From the NCBI GenBank assembly GCA_002688775.1, contig NZDH01000004.1:1-54542 (forward strand): a stretch of DNA of 54,542 nt. The letters are read 5' to 3'. The DNA comes from Candidatus Woesearchaeota archaeon. GTDB taxonomy: Archaea; Nanobdellota; Nanobdellia; Woesearchaeales; GW2011-AR4. Positions 16,548 through 24,468 of the stretch are shown here, in pieces (the stretch's first letter is position 1; each line of letters begins with the position of its first letter). Below the pieces are notes generated by a model. That model worked only from the letters and a program-made list of their open reading frames with translations, made no database searches and had not been told where the DNA came from. A program made the translations under genes and the position numbers.

Positions 16548-17243
16548 TTATTCCTGCCTGACTCGCTTGTAATTCTTTGAAATATAATGCTTTTCCTTGC
16601 CCTGTTTTATGACCCCTATGTCGTCGAGGTCCTCTATCTCGTTCAGCAGGCGATAGAACGAGCTTTTTGAGCAGAAATGCTGCTCATCCACAACAATTTC
16701 TTTCAGCTGGAGCGCCGATATTTTACCATATTTTTTGATGTAGGAAATCATCACACTTTTGACATATTCCTTTGAATTTCTGGTTAATCTTTTCATGATT
16801 TTTTCCTTGATTGAGAGCTTTTTTTGCTCAAGTTTTTCCAGTCTTTTTTCTATCTCTGATAGCCCAGAATAGGCTTCTTTTGGCGCTTCTCTATGAATAT
16901 GTTGCGCTGATTGCTGCTGCAGCTTTAAGCTCTCTACTGTATGTTGTAAATTCGCTAATTTGTCTACTTTATGGTCCAATTCCCTCATCCTGCCCATGAT
17001 GCCTTCAAAGGAGTAATAATCGTCAATAATTCTTCTTATTTCCTCCCTTGTTTTTGGCACGTAAGAGAGCTCTAATTGGAGTTTTTTTATGGTGTTTTCC
17101 TGCTCCAAATTTTTCCTGTAGAAATAATTTATCCATTGAAAAATATGAGCTGTATCTCTTTTGACATTTGCAAATGATTTTTTCAAAAGCAGATTCATTT
17201 GATTCAGTTTTTTTTCAGTCCTATCGTCTCTTTTCCAGAACAT
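16548..17243 (-). CDS. coiled-coil winged-helix protein beside iteron-like repeats
   Basis: A 231-residue protein with coiled coils at about residues 8-65 and 90-145 and a C-terminal winged helix (MKRLTRNSKEYVKSVMISYIKKYGKISALQLKEIVVDEQHFCSKSSFYRLLNEIEDLDDIGVI). The minus-strand promoter has a TATA box (GATTTAAATAATT, about 17264-17277) and almost no leader. TGGGA(A/C)T repeats lie on both sides of that TATA box, including one ending right at the start codon, so the gene is probably controlled by whatever binds them, most simply its own product. This layout resembles autoregulated plasmid initiator genes, although no initiator family is recognised. Confidence 0.8.
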   Translation of the reverse strand: MFWKRDDRTEKKLNQMNLLLKKSFANVKRDTAHIFQWINYFYRKNLEQENTIKKLQLELSYVPKTREEIRRIIDDYYSFEGIMGRMRELDHKVDKLANLQHTVESLKLQQQSAQHIHREAPKEAYSGLSEIEKRLEKLEQKKLSIKEKIMKRLTRNSKEYVKSVMISYIKKYGKISALQLKEIVVDEQHFCSKSSFYRLLNEIEDLDDIGVIKQGKEKHYISKNYKRVRQE

Positions 17244-17402
17244 ATTCCCAATTTATAGTCCCAATTATTTAAATCTTTTCTTTTATGGGAATATACTGGG
17301 AATATGATGGGACTTATAGGGGAATAATTATATTCGAAAAATATTTAAATTTGAGACTGTAATGGGACAGTCTTAGGAATATAATGGGACTGTGATGGGA
17401 AT
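17244..17402. repeat. cluster of TGGGA(A/C)T iteron-like repeats
   Basis: Seven near-exact copies of the 7-mer occur within 160 bp: minus-strand copies at 17244-17250 and 17257-17263, plus-strand copies at 17286-17292, 17297-17303, 17308-17314, 17385-17391 and 17396-17402. Close variants lie at 17319 (GGGGAAT), 17363 (TGGGACA) and 17374 (TAGGAAT). Two neighbouring copies are spaced 11 bp start to start, about one helical turn (17286/17297/17308 and 17385/17396). An inverted repeat AGACTGT...ACAGTCT (17353-17372) surrounds one variant. This is the pattern of a cooperative protein-binding array such as an origin, partition or autoregulatory site. Confidence 0.65.
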
Positions 17403-17626
17403 GATGGATTTTATGAGTTATTGTGATTAATTGCAACATTATAAAAATTTTCAAATAAATTTTTTAGAAAATTTTCGGAAAAAAATTTTAGAAATTTTTG
17501 AAAATAATTTGATGAAAAAATGATCAAAAATTTTTAGTGTTTTAATAGTAAGTTAAATAAAAACAAGAGTTTGACCAGTTGATAGGCAAAAATAAGGGGC
17601 AAAGGCAGGGTATAGGGTAAGAGTTA
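17403..17626. other. very AT-rich segment next to the repeat array
   Basis: No gene is seen. The segment from about 17410 to 17575 is nearly all A and T, with runs such as AAAATTTTCGGAAAAAAATTTT that are easily melted and can form several short hairpins. Lying directly beside an ordered repeat array, it could be a DNA-unwinding element, but it may equally be ordinary AT-rich intergenic DNA. Confidence 0.35.
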
Positions 17627-17642
17627 TTTTCAATATTGAAAA
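17627..17642. promoter_or_regulatory. palindrome TTTTCAATATTGAAAA upstream of the METTL5-like gene
   Basis: A perfect 16-bp palindrome that partly overlaps the TATA-like AAAATATATAA (about 17640-17650). The 14-bp core recurs exactly at 41803 and 52558 and, with one mismatch, at about 13506, each time in a promoter-like position. The 20 bases AGTTATTTTCAATATTGAAA are shared exactly with the 52.55 kb copy. Confidence 0.6.
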
Positions 17643-17684
17643 TATATAATGACGGAAGTTTACTCGTGAAAAGTGAGAGTTAAA

Positions 17685-18317
17685 ATGAAGGAAATAGTGT
17701 CAAAATCAAGGCTGGCAATCGTTTTATCGGGCCTGGAGGGCTTCTACGAGCCAAAAGTGAGGGAGGAGCAATACCCTATGGACAGCGAAATAGGGGCTTC
17801 TACGCTCTGGAATGCCTCTTTATTGGGAGATATAGAAGGAAAAGTGATAGTTGACCTAGGGTGTGGCACAGGGATACTAGGTATTGGGGCCTTGTTACTA
17901 GGTGCTACGAGTGTTTCACTCGTAGATCTTGATAAAAAAGCTCTGGGAACAGCTAAAAGCAATGTTTTAAAGGTGAAAAGTGAGGGTTACAGCTTAGGAA
18001 ACGCGGAGTTTATAGAGCAAGACATAGGTAAGGTGGATATGAAGGTGGATATAGTACTTGAAAATCCTCCTTTTGGCACTAAAATAAGGCATAATGACCT
18101 TCTTTTCCTTGGAAAGGCCCTTGAAACAGCCCCAGTTGTCTACTCTTTCCACAAAAGTGAGAATAAGGCCTTTTTGGAGCAGTTTGCAGCTAAAAATAAC
18201 GCCAAAATCACCCATATTTGGGACTTCAAGTTCCCGTTGAAGGCCAGTTTTGCGTTCCACCGACGACAAATACACAGGATTGATGTAAGCTGCTTCAGAT
18301 TTGAAAGGCAAAACTGA
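17685..18317 (+). CDS. METTL5-like class I SAM methyltransferase
   Basis: A 210-residue methyltransferase. The N-terminus (SKSRLAIVLSGLEGFYEPKVREEQYPMDSEIGAS) matches the lead-in of the archaeal/eukaryotic METTL5 group, followed by the SAM-binding loop VIVDLGCGTGILGIGALLLGA and the catalytic NPPFGTK typical of N6-adenine methyltransferases. Eukaryotic METTL5 methylates an rRNA adenine; archaeal members are expected to act on 16S rRNA or other RNA, which is inference. The ATG at 17685 is preferred over the GTG at 17673. Base use differs from neighbours, with many CTAGG/GGGCC strings and four AAAAGTGAG octamers in and just before the gene, suggesting different ancestry. Confidence 0.87.
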   Translation: MKEIVSKSRLAIVLSGLEGFYEPKVREEQYPMDSEIGASTLWNASLLGDIEGKVIVDLGCGTGILGIGALLLGATSVSLVDLDKKALGTAKSNVLKVKSEGYSLGNAEFIEQDIGKVDMKVDIVLENPPFGTKIRHNDLLFLGKALETAPVVYSFHKSENKAFLEQFAAKNNAKITHIWDFKFPLKASFAFHRRQIHRIDVSCFRFERQN

Positions 18318-18330
18318 ATTTTGTCGTCGG
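18260..18330. repeat. 11-bp inverted repeat around the methyltransferase stop codon
   Basis: CCGACGACAAA (18260-18270) and TTTGTCGTCGG (18320-18330) are exact inverted copies; the stop codon lies between them. The right arm TTGTCGTCG also occurs at about 12950 in direct orientation, followed by a similar AAT-AAGAAAAT tail. Confidence 0.6.
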
Positions 18331-18406
18331 GGAATCAAGAAAATTAATATGCTGTTCAACAACAAAAGATTTTTAAATAAGGCTGAAGTCCTTGTTAACA
18401 GATAAA

Positions 18407-18685
18407 ATGGAAATCAAAATTCTCGACGATAAAAAGAACAAACTCATGCTTGAGGTAAAGGATGTGGATCATACATTATGCAATGCTCTGAAAACAGAAC
18501 TTTGGAATGACAAGCATGTCAAGATTGCAACATACAGCATCAGGCATCCTCAAATTAGCGTACCCCAGATAATTGTAGAAACTGATGGGGAAGAAACACC
18601 AAAGAATGCGTTGATTGGTGCTGTGCAGCGCCTGCACAAAACCAATGAGAAATTCAAAAAAGAATTTTCCAAAGAAATAAAGTAA
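18407..18685 (+). CDS. rpoL: DNA-directed RNA polymerase subunit L (Rpo11)
   Basis: A 92-residue protein, the archaeal homologue of eukaryotic RPB11. It pairs with Rpo3 to form the assembly platform of RNA polymerase. Diagnostic are DHTLCNALKTELW and the following strand VKIATYSIRHPQISVPQIIVET, then the C-terminal helix (NALIGAVQRLHKTNEKFKKEF). I use the ATG at 18407 (MEIKIL): a TATA box (GATTTTTAAATAA, about 18368-18380) lies about 30 nt upstream, while the ORF-track start at 18392 sits too close to it. Confidence 0.95.
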   Translation: MEIKILDDKKNKLMLEVKDVDHTLCNALKTELWNDKHVKIATYSIRHPQISVPQIIVETDGEETPKNALIGAVQRLHKTNEKFKKEFSKEIK

Positions 18686-18788
18686 ACTCTTTCTGATAAA
18701 AAGTTCGTCTAATTTGCCAAATTATATATGAAAATAAATCATTTTCAGCACCAAAAAGCTTATAAATTCATAGTGCCTAACTCCATAT

Positions 18789-19307
18789 ATGGCCTTCTTT
18801 CGGATTAAAAAAATCAAGGGAAAAGAGTACGCATATTTGGTTGAAAATGAATGGAGCAAGAAAGGCAGCAGACAAACAGTTAAGGGCTATCTTGGCAAGA
18901 TCCACAGATTTCAACTGAAGAATGATGTTGGATTTTTACAGCATCTCGGGATTGGTAATTTTGAGAATTATGTCAATGAGAATGATGCCAGCAAAATCAT
19001 CTATGATTTATTTGAATGGGAATTTTTCAAGTTTGGAATCAGCAAGGAAGAATTCTCATTGGACCTGGATGAAAGAAGAATACAGCAACATAATAAAAAA
19101 ATTGTTTTGCTGATAAATGATGGATATATGTGCAATCTTACGCTAAAAAATCTTCTGGACTTCAAATCCGAGAATGACGAGGAAAAAGATGGATATATGT
19201 ATGCAAGAGCTTTTGTAGAAGCAGGAATAAAAGTTCCGCAGGAAGTTTTTGTAGGTTTGTTTGGAAAGCTATATAAAACCAAGGAGGAAGTTAAAGAAAA
19301 TGGTTAA
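18789..19307 (+). CDS. conserved-looking archaeal protein of unknown function
   Basis: A 172-residue protein. The N-terminal 40 residues (FFRIKKIKGKEYAYLVENEWSKKGSRQTVKGYLGKI) form a small basic beta-rich module of a kind also found at the N-terminus of some transposases and many stand-alone archaeal proteins; the remainder is helical and acidic with no catalytic motif. There is no transposase DDE triad, so I do not call it a mobile-element gene. A TATA box (GCTTATAAATTC, about 18759-18770) implies a leaderless start at 18789. The next gene begins within its final codons. Confidence 0.8.
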   Translation: MAFFRIKKIKGKEYAYLVENEWSKKGSRQTVKGYLGKIHRFQLKNDVGFLQHLGIGNFENYVNENDASKIIYDLFEWEFFKFGISKEEFSLDLDERRIQQHNKKIVLLINDGYMCNLTLKNLLDFKSENDEEKDGYMYARAFVEAGIKVPQEVFVGLFGKLYKTKEEVKENG

Positions 19308-19533
19308 GGTCATAGGTCTGCTTTTAATATCTGTAAGTTTGGTTTTGCTAGTGGCAGGTGTTTTTGTAGACATTAACTACGGATCAAAGGTCCAGATAAC
19401 AGGAAATGTCGTGTCGAATATCATCAATCAGCCTGATGTTCCGCTGAATGCGCCCTATTATGCTCAGGCGACTTTGTTCTCATTTTCCATAGTGGCTATG
19501 ATAATGGGAGTTATGTTTTTGTTTAGGGTTTGA
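19300..19533 (+). CDS. small two-span membrane protein
   Basis: A 77-residue protein with two hydrophobic segments (VIGLLLISVSLVLLVAGVF and ATLFSFSIVAMIMGVMFLF) joined by a polar loop containing GNVVSNII. The ATG at 19300 overlaps the previous stop by eight bases and is preceded by AAGGAGGA about 12 nt upstream, fixing this start; the ORF-track start at 19261 is inside the upstream gene. Function unknown; it appears co-translated with the 18789 gene. Confidence 0.8.
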   Translation: MVKVIGLLLISVSLVLLVAGVFVDINYGSKVQITGNVVSNIINQPDVPLNAPYYAQATLFSFSIVAMIMGVMFLFRV

Positions 19534-19572
19534 GTCAAAACCTATTTAAACAATTATTTGTTTCTTTCTTTC

Positions 19573-20274
19573 ATGGTTTCAAAAGTTCCCAGGCATATAG
19601 CTATAATCCTCGACGGAAATCGTCGCTATGCAAAGAGACTAGGATTGCAGCCATGGAAAGGCCACGAGTATGGCATCAAGAAGCTGGAAGAGCTGCTGGT
19701 TTGGTGCCAAGAAATTGGAATTAAGGAACTGACACTTTATTCTTTCTCAACAGAGAATTTCAAAAGGTCAAAAACCGAAATAGACTTCCTGTTCAACCTA
19801 TTCAAGCAGAAATTCCGCAATATGAGCCATAGCGGGACATTTGATAAGGGAATAAGGGTCAATGTCATAGGCAGGCTTGAGATGTTTCCTGAAGGTATAA
19901 GGAATGCGATGCTTGATATAATGGAAAAAACAAAGAATAATGACAAATTGACAGTCAATTTCGCCATGGCCTATGGCGGAAGGCAGGAAATAACAGATTC
20001 TGTGAAAAAGATTGCTGAGAATGTGAAAAAAGGCAAATTAAATGCCAATGATATTGATGAAAATCTGATAGCAAGCAATCTTTACCTCAAAAGCGAGCCG
20101 GATTTGGTGATAAGGCCTGGCGGGGAGATAAGAACATCCAATTTTCTGACATGGCAAAGCACATATTCTGAGTGGATATTCCTCAAAGACAAGTTATGGC
20201 CTGAATTCACAAAGGAAGACCTTCTTAAGTGCATTGAGGAATTTAACACGAGAGAAAGGAGATTTGGAAGTTAA
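19573..20274 (+). CDS. uppS: cis-prenyltransferase (undecaprenyl/polyprenyl diphosphate synthase family)
   Basis: Builds long-chain cis-polyprenyl diphosphate by condensing isopentenyl diphosphate onto an allylic primer; in archaea the product feeds dolichol-type lipid carriers for glycosylation. All family motifs are present: HIAIILDGNRRYAKRLG with the catalytic Asp, GHEYGIKKL, LTLYSFSTENFKRS, and VIRPGGEIRTSNFLTWQSTYSEW near the C-terminus. At 233 residues it is of normal length. A TATA box (CCTATTTAAAC, about 19540-19550) supports the ATG at 19573 as a near-leaderless start. Confidence 0.96.
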   Translation: MVSKVPRHIAIILDGNRRYAKRLGLQPWKGHEYGIKKLEELLVWCQEIGIKELTLYSFSTENFKRSKTEIDFLFNLFKQKFRNMSHSGTFDKGIRVNVIGRLEMFPEGIRNAMLDIMEKTKNNDKLTVNFAMAYGGRQEITDSVKKIAENVKKGKLNANDIDENLIASNLYLKSEPDLVIRPGGEIRTSNFLTWQSTYSEWIFLKDKLWPEFTKEDLLKCIEEFNTRERRFGS

Positions 20275-20372
20275 ATCACAAAGTATAAAAATACCAGCCA
20301 CCTTAAAAATTCATGTTTTCGGGTTAATTATCTAAAATTTATTTTGCAATTTATTATTTAATAGGTGTTTTG

Positions 20373-21794
20373 ATGGATGCTTATGAAAAATTCAACGAAA
20401 ATCTAAAAAATGCTGCCAAGGCCTTTAAGAATATAGGAAAAAAAGAGGTTATAAGAGTTATTAGCCACTTGGATGCTGACGGCATAAGCGCGTGTTCTCT
20501 TATGATAAAGCTGCTCAACAATGAGAACAGAAAGTATTCGGTTTCCATAATACAACAATTAAACAAAGAAGTTTTAGATCAATTTGCAAAAGAATCCTAT
20601 AATTGCTTTATATTCACAGATATCGGCTCTGGATTGGTTGATGAAATCAAGGAAGTTCTTAAGGATAGGAAGGTGTTTATTCTTGACCACCACAGTATTG
20701 CAGATTCCAATGATTTTGGGGATATAGTATTTGTCAACCCCCACATTCATGGGATTGATGGGGGCAAGGAAATTAGCGGCGCAGGAGTTGTATTCAAGTT
20801 TGCATGCGCTGTTGACAAAAGCATGGAAGGATATGCCCATATAGCAATTGTCGGTGCATTGGGCGATATGCAGGACCAAGGCGGATTTTTGCGCCTGAAC
20901 AGTGAAATTCTCAGCACAGCTGTTGAAAAGAAAAAGATTGAGGTTGTAAAGGGCTTGAGAATATTTGGAACACAGACAAAACCATTGCATAAGGCTCTTG
21001 AGTATTGCACAGATCCATTCATACCTGGTGTGAGCGGAAGCGAGAGCGGAGCCATACAATTTCTTCATCAGATAGGGATTGACCCGAAAAACGGAAGCGG
21101 CTGGAAGAAGATAGTCCATCTGGATCAGGAAGACATGAAAAAACTGGTTACCGGCATCATAATGAAAAGGCTTAACGAATCAAAGCCGGAAGATGTGCTT
21201 GGGGATGTGTACATACTCCCTCATGAAAAAGAAGAAAGCCCTACAAGAGATGCAAAAGAATTTGCAACACTGCTTAATGCATGCGGCAGGTTAGGAAGAG
21301 CATCGCATGGGATTGGAGCTTGTCTTGGCGATCCAAAAATTAAGAAACAGGCGATAAGAAGCCTTGGTGATTACAAAAAAGAGATTGTAATCGCTTTGAA
21401 CTGGTACAATGACAATAAATTCACCAATGATGTGTTCTGGGGCAAGCAATTCGTGATAATAAACGCAAAGGACAAGGTAATGTCCACTATGATAGGGACT
21501 TTGGCTTCCATCCTGTCAAAATCAAATGTCATGACAAACAACAGGTTCATAATGTCCATGGCGCAGGCCGTTGACGGCAACACAAAAGTCTCTTTGAGGT
21601 CAGCCAATAATCTGGATGGAGTGCTTGACCTGAGAAAAGTAATTGAAGAAGTCATAGACGGGATTGATAATTCTGAATGCGGCGGACATAAGAACGCAGC
21701 AGGCGCAGTAGTTCCGACTGAAAGTGAAGAGAAATTAATTGAAGTTGCGAAAGAAGTTCTTGGGAGATATGCTGTGGAAGAGAAGGTTAGTTGA
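20373..21794 (+). CDS. DHH family phosphoesterase, archaeal RecJ-like nuclease
   Basis: A 473-residue DHH/DHHA1 protein. Motifs run in order: VISHLDADGISACSLM (motif I), IFTDIGSG (II), FILDHHSIADS (III, the DHH itself), IVGALGDMQDQGG (IV), then the DHHA1 domain with GRLGRASHGIGACLGD and the terminal GGHKNAAGAVV. Length and layout match archaeal RecJ-like exonucleases (GAN type) associated with the replisome, acting on single-stranded DNA or RNA. The exact substrate cannot be read from the sequence. The TTG of the ORF track is one codon before the more likely ATG at 20373, which has AGGTG upstream. Confidence 0.9.
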   Translation: MDAYEKFNENLKNAAKAFKNIGKKEVIRVISHLDADGISACSLMIKLLNNENRKYSVSIIQQLNKEVLDQFAKESYNCFIFTDIGSGLVDEIKEVLKDRKVFILDHHSIADSNDFGDIVFVNPHIHGIDGGKEISGAGVVFKFACAVDKSMEGYAHIAIVGALGDMQDQGGFLRLNSEILSTAVEKKKIEVVKGLRIFGTQTKPLHKALEYCTDPFIPGVSGSESGAIQFLHQIGIDPKNGSGWKKIVHLDQEDMKKLVTGIIMKRLNESKPEDVLGDVYILPHEKEESPTRDAKEFATLLNACGRLGRASHGIGACLGDPKIKKQAIRSLGDYKKEIVIALNWYNDNKFTNDVFWGKQFVIINAKDKVMSTMIGTLASILSKSNVMTNNRFIMSMAQAVDGNTKVSLRSANNLDGVLDLRKVIEEVIDGIDNSECGGHKNAAGAVVPTESEEKLIEVAKEVLGRYAVEEKVS

Positions 21795-22064
21795 TTATAA
21801 TACCATCCTTATGCCATCAATCTTTTCTGCTACTTCCTGGCCTGTCTTGGTCAATGTAAGAAGTTTTAATCTGCCCTGTTTTTCGAAATTGATAAGGCCT
21901 GCTTTCTGCATCTCCTGAAGAATCTTTACAACATGAGAATAAGTGCAGTCAACTATCTTTGCGATTGAAGAAGCGTAAATTTCGCCTTTTGCATTTTTCA
22001 ACTCAACCAGCATCATTGCCGGCTTCTCTCTGAAAAACACGTTAAATATCTCTTTATTATTCAT
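21795..22064 (-). CDS. winged-helix regulator beside the thiol-redox cluster
   Basis: An 89-residue MarR/PadR-like winged-helix protein: KEIFNVFFREKPAMMLVELKNAKGEIYASSIAKIVDCTYSHVVKILQEMQKAGLINFEKQGRLKLLTLTKTGQEVAEKI. A single Cys precedes the recognition helix (IVDCTYSHVVKILQEM), which could make it redox- or metal-responsive. I use the ATG at 22064; the ORF-track start is a TTG, and GGGGGT upstream of the ATG is a reasonable ribosome site. It is transcribed in the same direction as, and just downstream of, the 22.1-26.3 kb envelope cluster, so it may regulate it. Confidence 0.8.
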   Translation of the reverse strand: MNNKEIFNVFFREKPAMMLVELKNAKGEIYASSIAKIVDCTYSHVVKILQEMQKAGLINFEKQGRLKLLTLTKTGQEVAEKIDGIRMVL

Positions 22065-22155
22065 AACTATAACCCCCAAAGTATCTTTTTTAGAATATAT
22101 ATTACAATAGATGAGTAGTATTTAAAGATTTCTATTTTTGGTGTAATCTTCGTTT

Positions 22156-22725
22156 CTAAGAATATCTGCCTGCGCTGTAATCTATAGCCAGGTTAGTCAA
22201 GGAATCCAGCTGTTTTTGTATTTCTGCTTCGCTTTCATCTCCGTAAGAAATCAAGTATTTATCCAAATCCCCTATTACTTTGTTATCAAACTCTTTGTTT
22301 AATTTCCCATTGACAAAAAATTTTAGTTTTTTATCGCCGTCATTGCAATAGCTGGTTTCTTCCAATATGATGCAATCTCCGGTAAAATTCATATTGAGAG
22401 AATTGAACATATGGCCTAAAGTTAGGCCAGTCGCATGGGTGTGGATTACATCTCCAAGACCCTCTTCGAAATGAATAAAGCTTGTTGTAATCTGATATTT
22501 TTTTTCGGAAAAATCAATTAAATCATCATTGATGTAAACTTTTACATCAGCATGCTGGTGAGTTGATCTTAATTCCCCTATGCCGCTCAAAAGATGAAGC
22601 TGATTGTTGTAAAACTGAAATTCATTATTGGCTCTTAGCAAATCCCCTTTTGAAACCCATTGCCACATAAGCGTTATAGCTAAAACCAGAATTATAAAAT
22701 ATAATATAATTTCTTTTGTCTTCAT
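22156..22725 (-). CDS. membrane-anchored extracytoplasmic His-rich protein, unknown
   Basis: A 189-residue protein with one N-terminal anchor (EIILYFIILVLAITLMWQWV) and an extracytoplasmic domain. The domain has striking histidines: ELRSTHQHADVKVYIN and HFEEGLGDVIHTHATGLTLGHMF, plus two cysteines (GDCIILEETSYCN). These are good metal-ligand candidates. The final part reads as a beta domain (KKLKFFVNGKLNKEF...DLDKYLISYGDE). I do not know a named family. It is the last gene of the envelope thiol cluster, 15 nt after the triple thioredoxin-like gene, so metal handling linked to thiol chemistry is a plausible role. Confidence 0.82.
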   Translation of the reverse strand: MKTKEIILYFIILVLAITLMWQWVSKGDLLRANNEFQFYNNQLHLLSGIGELRSTHQHADVKVYINDDLIDFSEKKYQITTSFIHFEEGLGDVIHTHATGLTLGHMFNSLNMNFTGDCIILEETSYCNDGDKKLKFFVNGKLNKEFDNKVIGDLDKYLISYGDESEAEIQKQLDSLTNLAIDYSAGRYS

Positions 22726-22740
22726 AATAACACTTCTATT

Positions 22741-23946
22741 TCAGCCTTGTTGCTGGGCTATAACAACTTCATCTGTTGTCAGATCCTTATAATTTCCCAT
22801 GACTGAAGGTCTTCTGAAAACATATGAATTATCTTCTTCAACTGAAAAAAACTCGCTTAACGCAAGCCTTGAAGGATATGCGTCTATTTCTTCAGATAAA
22901 ATAACTGTAGGAACTTGTGTAATGTCATACTTAGCAATAAGCTCTTTTCCTTTAACATCGCTTATGTCAACTGTTTCTTCTTTACCAAGGATCATGGCAA
23001 AGCTTTGAGGACTTGTAATAATCTCTTTATGTGTATTAACATCATAACATTCTATACAGGTGCTGTCAGTCAAATAGGTAATATCGATTAAACCTCGCAA
23101 TTTTCCTGTTGTTATGTTGATGTAAGGTGGATTGACTACTCTCATCACATGCGTGCCGTCGCTTTCTATGCTTCCAATCTGAGGCCATGCCTGCTGAATT
23201 ATTGGATAGATACCAGCATCTTCTGAGAATAAGATTATCGGAATAAAGTCAATTTTGTATTTATCAATCAGCTCTTTTCCTTCGGCACTGTTGGAATCAA
23301 TATTCTTTTCTTCAGTGATTGTTATGCCGGAACTCTTTATTTGATTTACCAAAGTTGCCAAGTCATTGCAATCAATGCATGCTGGATCATTTAAGTTATA
23401 AAGCGTGACTCTGCCTTGTATCTCGCCTGTTTCAGCATCTGTGTATGGTGGCGTGATTTCAGGCAGCAATAATGAGTCATCATTCTTTACAAGGCCCTGT
23501 ATGTTTATTTTGTCAATCTCGCCTGTTATAACAATTGCTGGAATTTGTTGGATATTATACTTGCTTATTATCGCTTTGGCTTCATTTGAATCAAATTCAA
23601 GAGAATTTTCAGATGTAATCTCTACATTTCCTGTCTTAACATGGCTTGAAACAGCTGTAATGTCAAAACAATCAGTGCATGTTGGATTTACAATAGTGGT
23701 AAGCTCAATTTTTGCAGGCTTTGCTGCTTCTTCAGCATCTGCTGCACCTTTATTGATATCCTTATTAATGTTGAAAGTGATAACTAAGTTAACCAGGACT
23801 ACAACACCGAGAATTAAGGCCACAGCAACAAAAATATTGTCATAATTAAGCCTTTTCAGCTTTTGAGAAATGGGTTTTTTAGGGTGATGTTCGTGATGAT
23901 GTGCATGCTCATGGGGCTTATGCTCTTCTTTTTTTTCATCTGCCAT
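22741..23946 (-). CDS. membrane-anchored triple thioredoxin-like protein with His-rich head
   Basis: A 401-residue protein. The cytoplasmic N-terminus (residues about 9-24) is His-rich (HKPHEHAHHHEHHPKK), followed by one membrane span (about 37-59). The extracytoplasmic part is three repeats of a thioredoxin-like half fold, each with a CxxC and a later cis-Pro-like segment: CTDC (90-93) with IPAIVI, CIDC with IPIILF, and CIEC with VPTVIL. Each unit also has the same GKELI-x-KY(D/K)I pattern. It is probably an extracytoplasmic disulphide exchange protein that receives electrons from a CcdA-like partner encoded in the same cluster. The His-rich head may bind metal. Confidence 0.88.
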   Translation of the reverse strand: MADEKKEEHKPHEHAHHHEHHPKKPISQKLKRLNYDNIFVAVALILGVVVLVNLVITFNINKDINKGAADAEEAAKPAKIELTTIVNPTCTDCFDITAVSSHVKTGNVEITSENSLEFDSNEAKAIISKYNIQQIPAIVITGEIDKINIQGLVKNDDSLLLPEITPPYTDAETGEIQGRVTLYNLNDPACIDCNDLATLVNQIKSSGITITEEKNIDSNSAEGKELIDKYKIDFIPIILFSEDAGIYPIIQQAWPQIGSIESDGTHVMRVVNPPYINITTGKLRGLIDITYLTDSTCIECYDVNTHKEIITSPQSFAMILGKEETVDISDVKGKELIAKYDITQVPTVILSEEIDAYPSRLALSEFFSVEEDNSYVFRRPSVMGNYKDLTTDEVVIAQQQG

Positions 23947-23947
23947 T

Positions 23948-24424
23948 TTAACCTTGTAATTTACAGCCTGTTATTGCAGCTAAACTTTCAAATGACTGGA
24001 CATTCTCATACCATTTATCCTGATAAACCCACGTTGGAGTTTTTTTAATTCCGGGAAGGTCTTGATATTCATGATATTCTATTTCGTCAAAAGATTTTCC
24101 AAACATCCCTTTTTGAGCTTGAGTGTACTGGCACCAGTCCATTGCACCATACATAACAGCGCCTTTTTCAGTCAAGCATTTTGCAAAGCCATCATATTGG
24201 CCGGGCTTGCTTATTGAATAAACAGAAAAACCGCCAACAGCCAATATTAATATCCCAACAATAGCTCCGATAATATAATATTTTGATTTACGTGATTTAG
24301 TTTTTTGCTCTTGAAATTGTTTTTGATGCTCAAGCCTTTGCTCATGCTCTTGTTGGACTTCCTGGCTTTCATGTCTTAACTTCTCCAGCCTAAGCTTTCT
24401 TTTTTCTCTTTTAGTCAATTCCAT
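23948..24424 (-). CDS. anchored thioredoxin-like protein with CxxT active site
   Basis: A 158-residue protein with a very charged, Glu/Arg/Gln-rich cytoplasmic coil (residues 1-47), one membrane span (YYIIGAIVGILILAVGGFSVYS), and a short extracytoplasmic domain: FAKCLTEKGAVMYGAMDWCQYTQAQKGMFGKSFDEIEYHEY...GIKKTPTWVY. This matches the thioredoxin domain found with VKOR-type enzymes, where the motif is usually WCxxC. Here it is WCQYT, so the resolving Cys is replaced by Thr, leaving a monothiol site; TPTWV holds the cis-Pro. It may act as an isomerase or thiol carrier rather than an oxidase. One base separates it from the triple thioredoxin gene. Confidence 0.85.
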   Translation of the reverse strand: MELTKREKRKLRLEKLRHESQEVQQEHEQRLEHQKQFQEQKTKSRKSKYYIIGAIVGILILAVGGFSVYSISKPGQYDGFAKCLTEKGAVMYGAMDWCQYTQAQKGMFGKSFDEIEYHEYQDLPGIKKTPTWVYQDKWYENVQSFESLAAITGCKLQG

Positions 24425-24468
24425 TGTGTATTAATCCAAGTAAGTTAACTTATCCCCACCCACAGCAC

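Noticed and set aside
18789-19307. Protein considered as a transposase because of its N-terminal module
   Set aside because: No DDE or other catalytic residues, no terminal inverted repeats, and normal leaderless promoter context.
19530-19724. Plus-strand ORF overlapping the start of uppS
   Set aside because: Out-of-frame shadow of uppS with an Arg-rich unconserved sequence.
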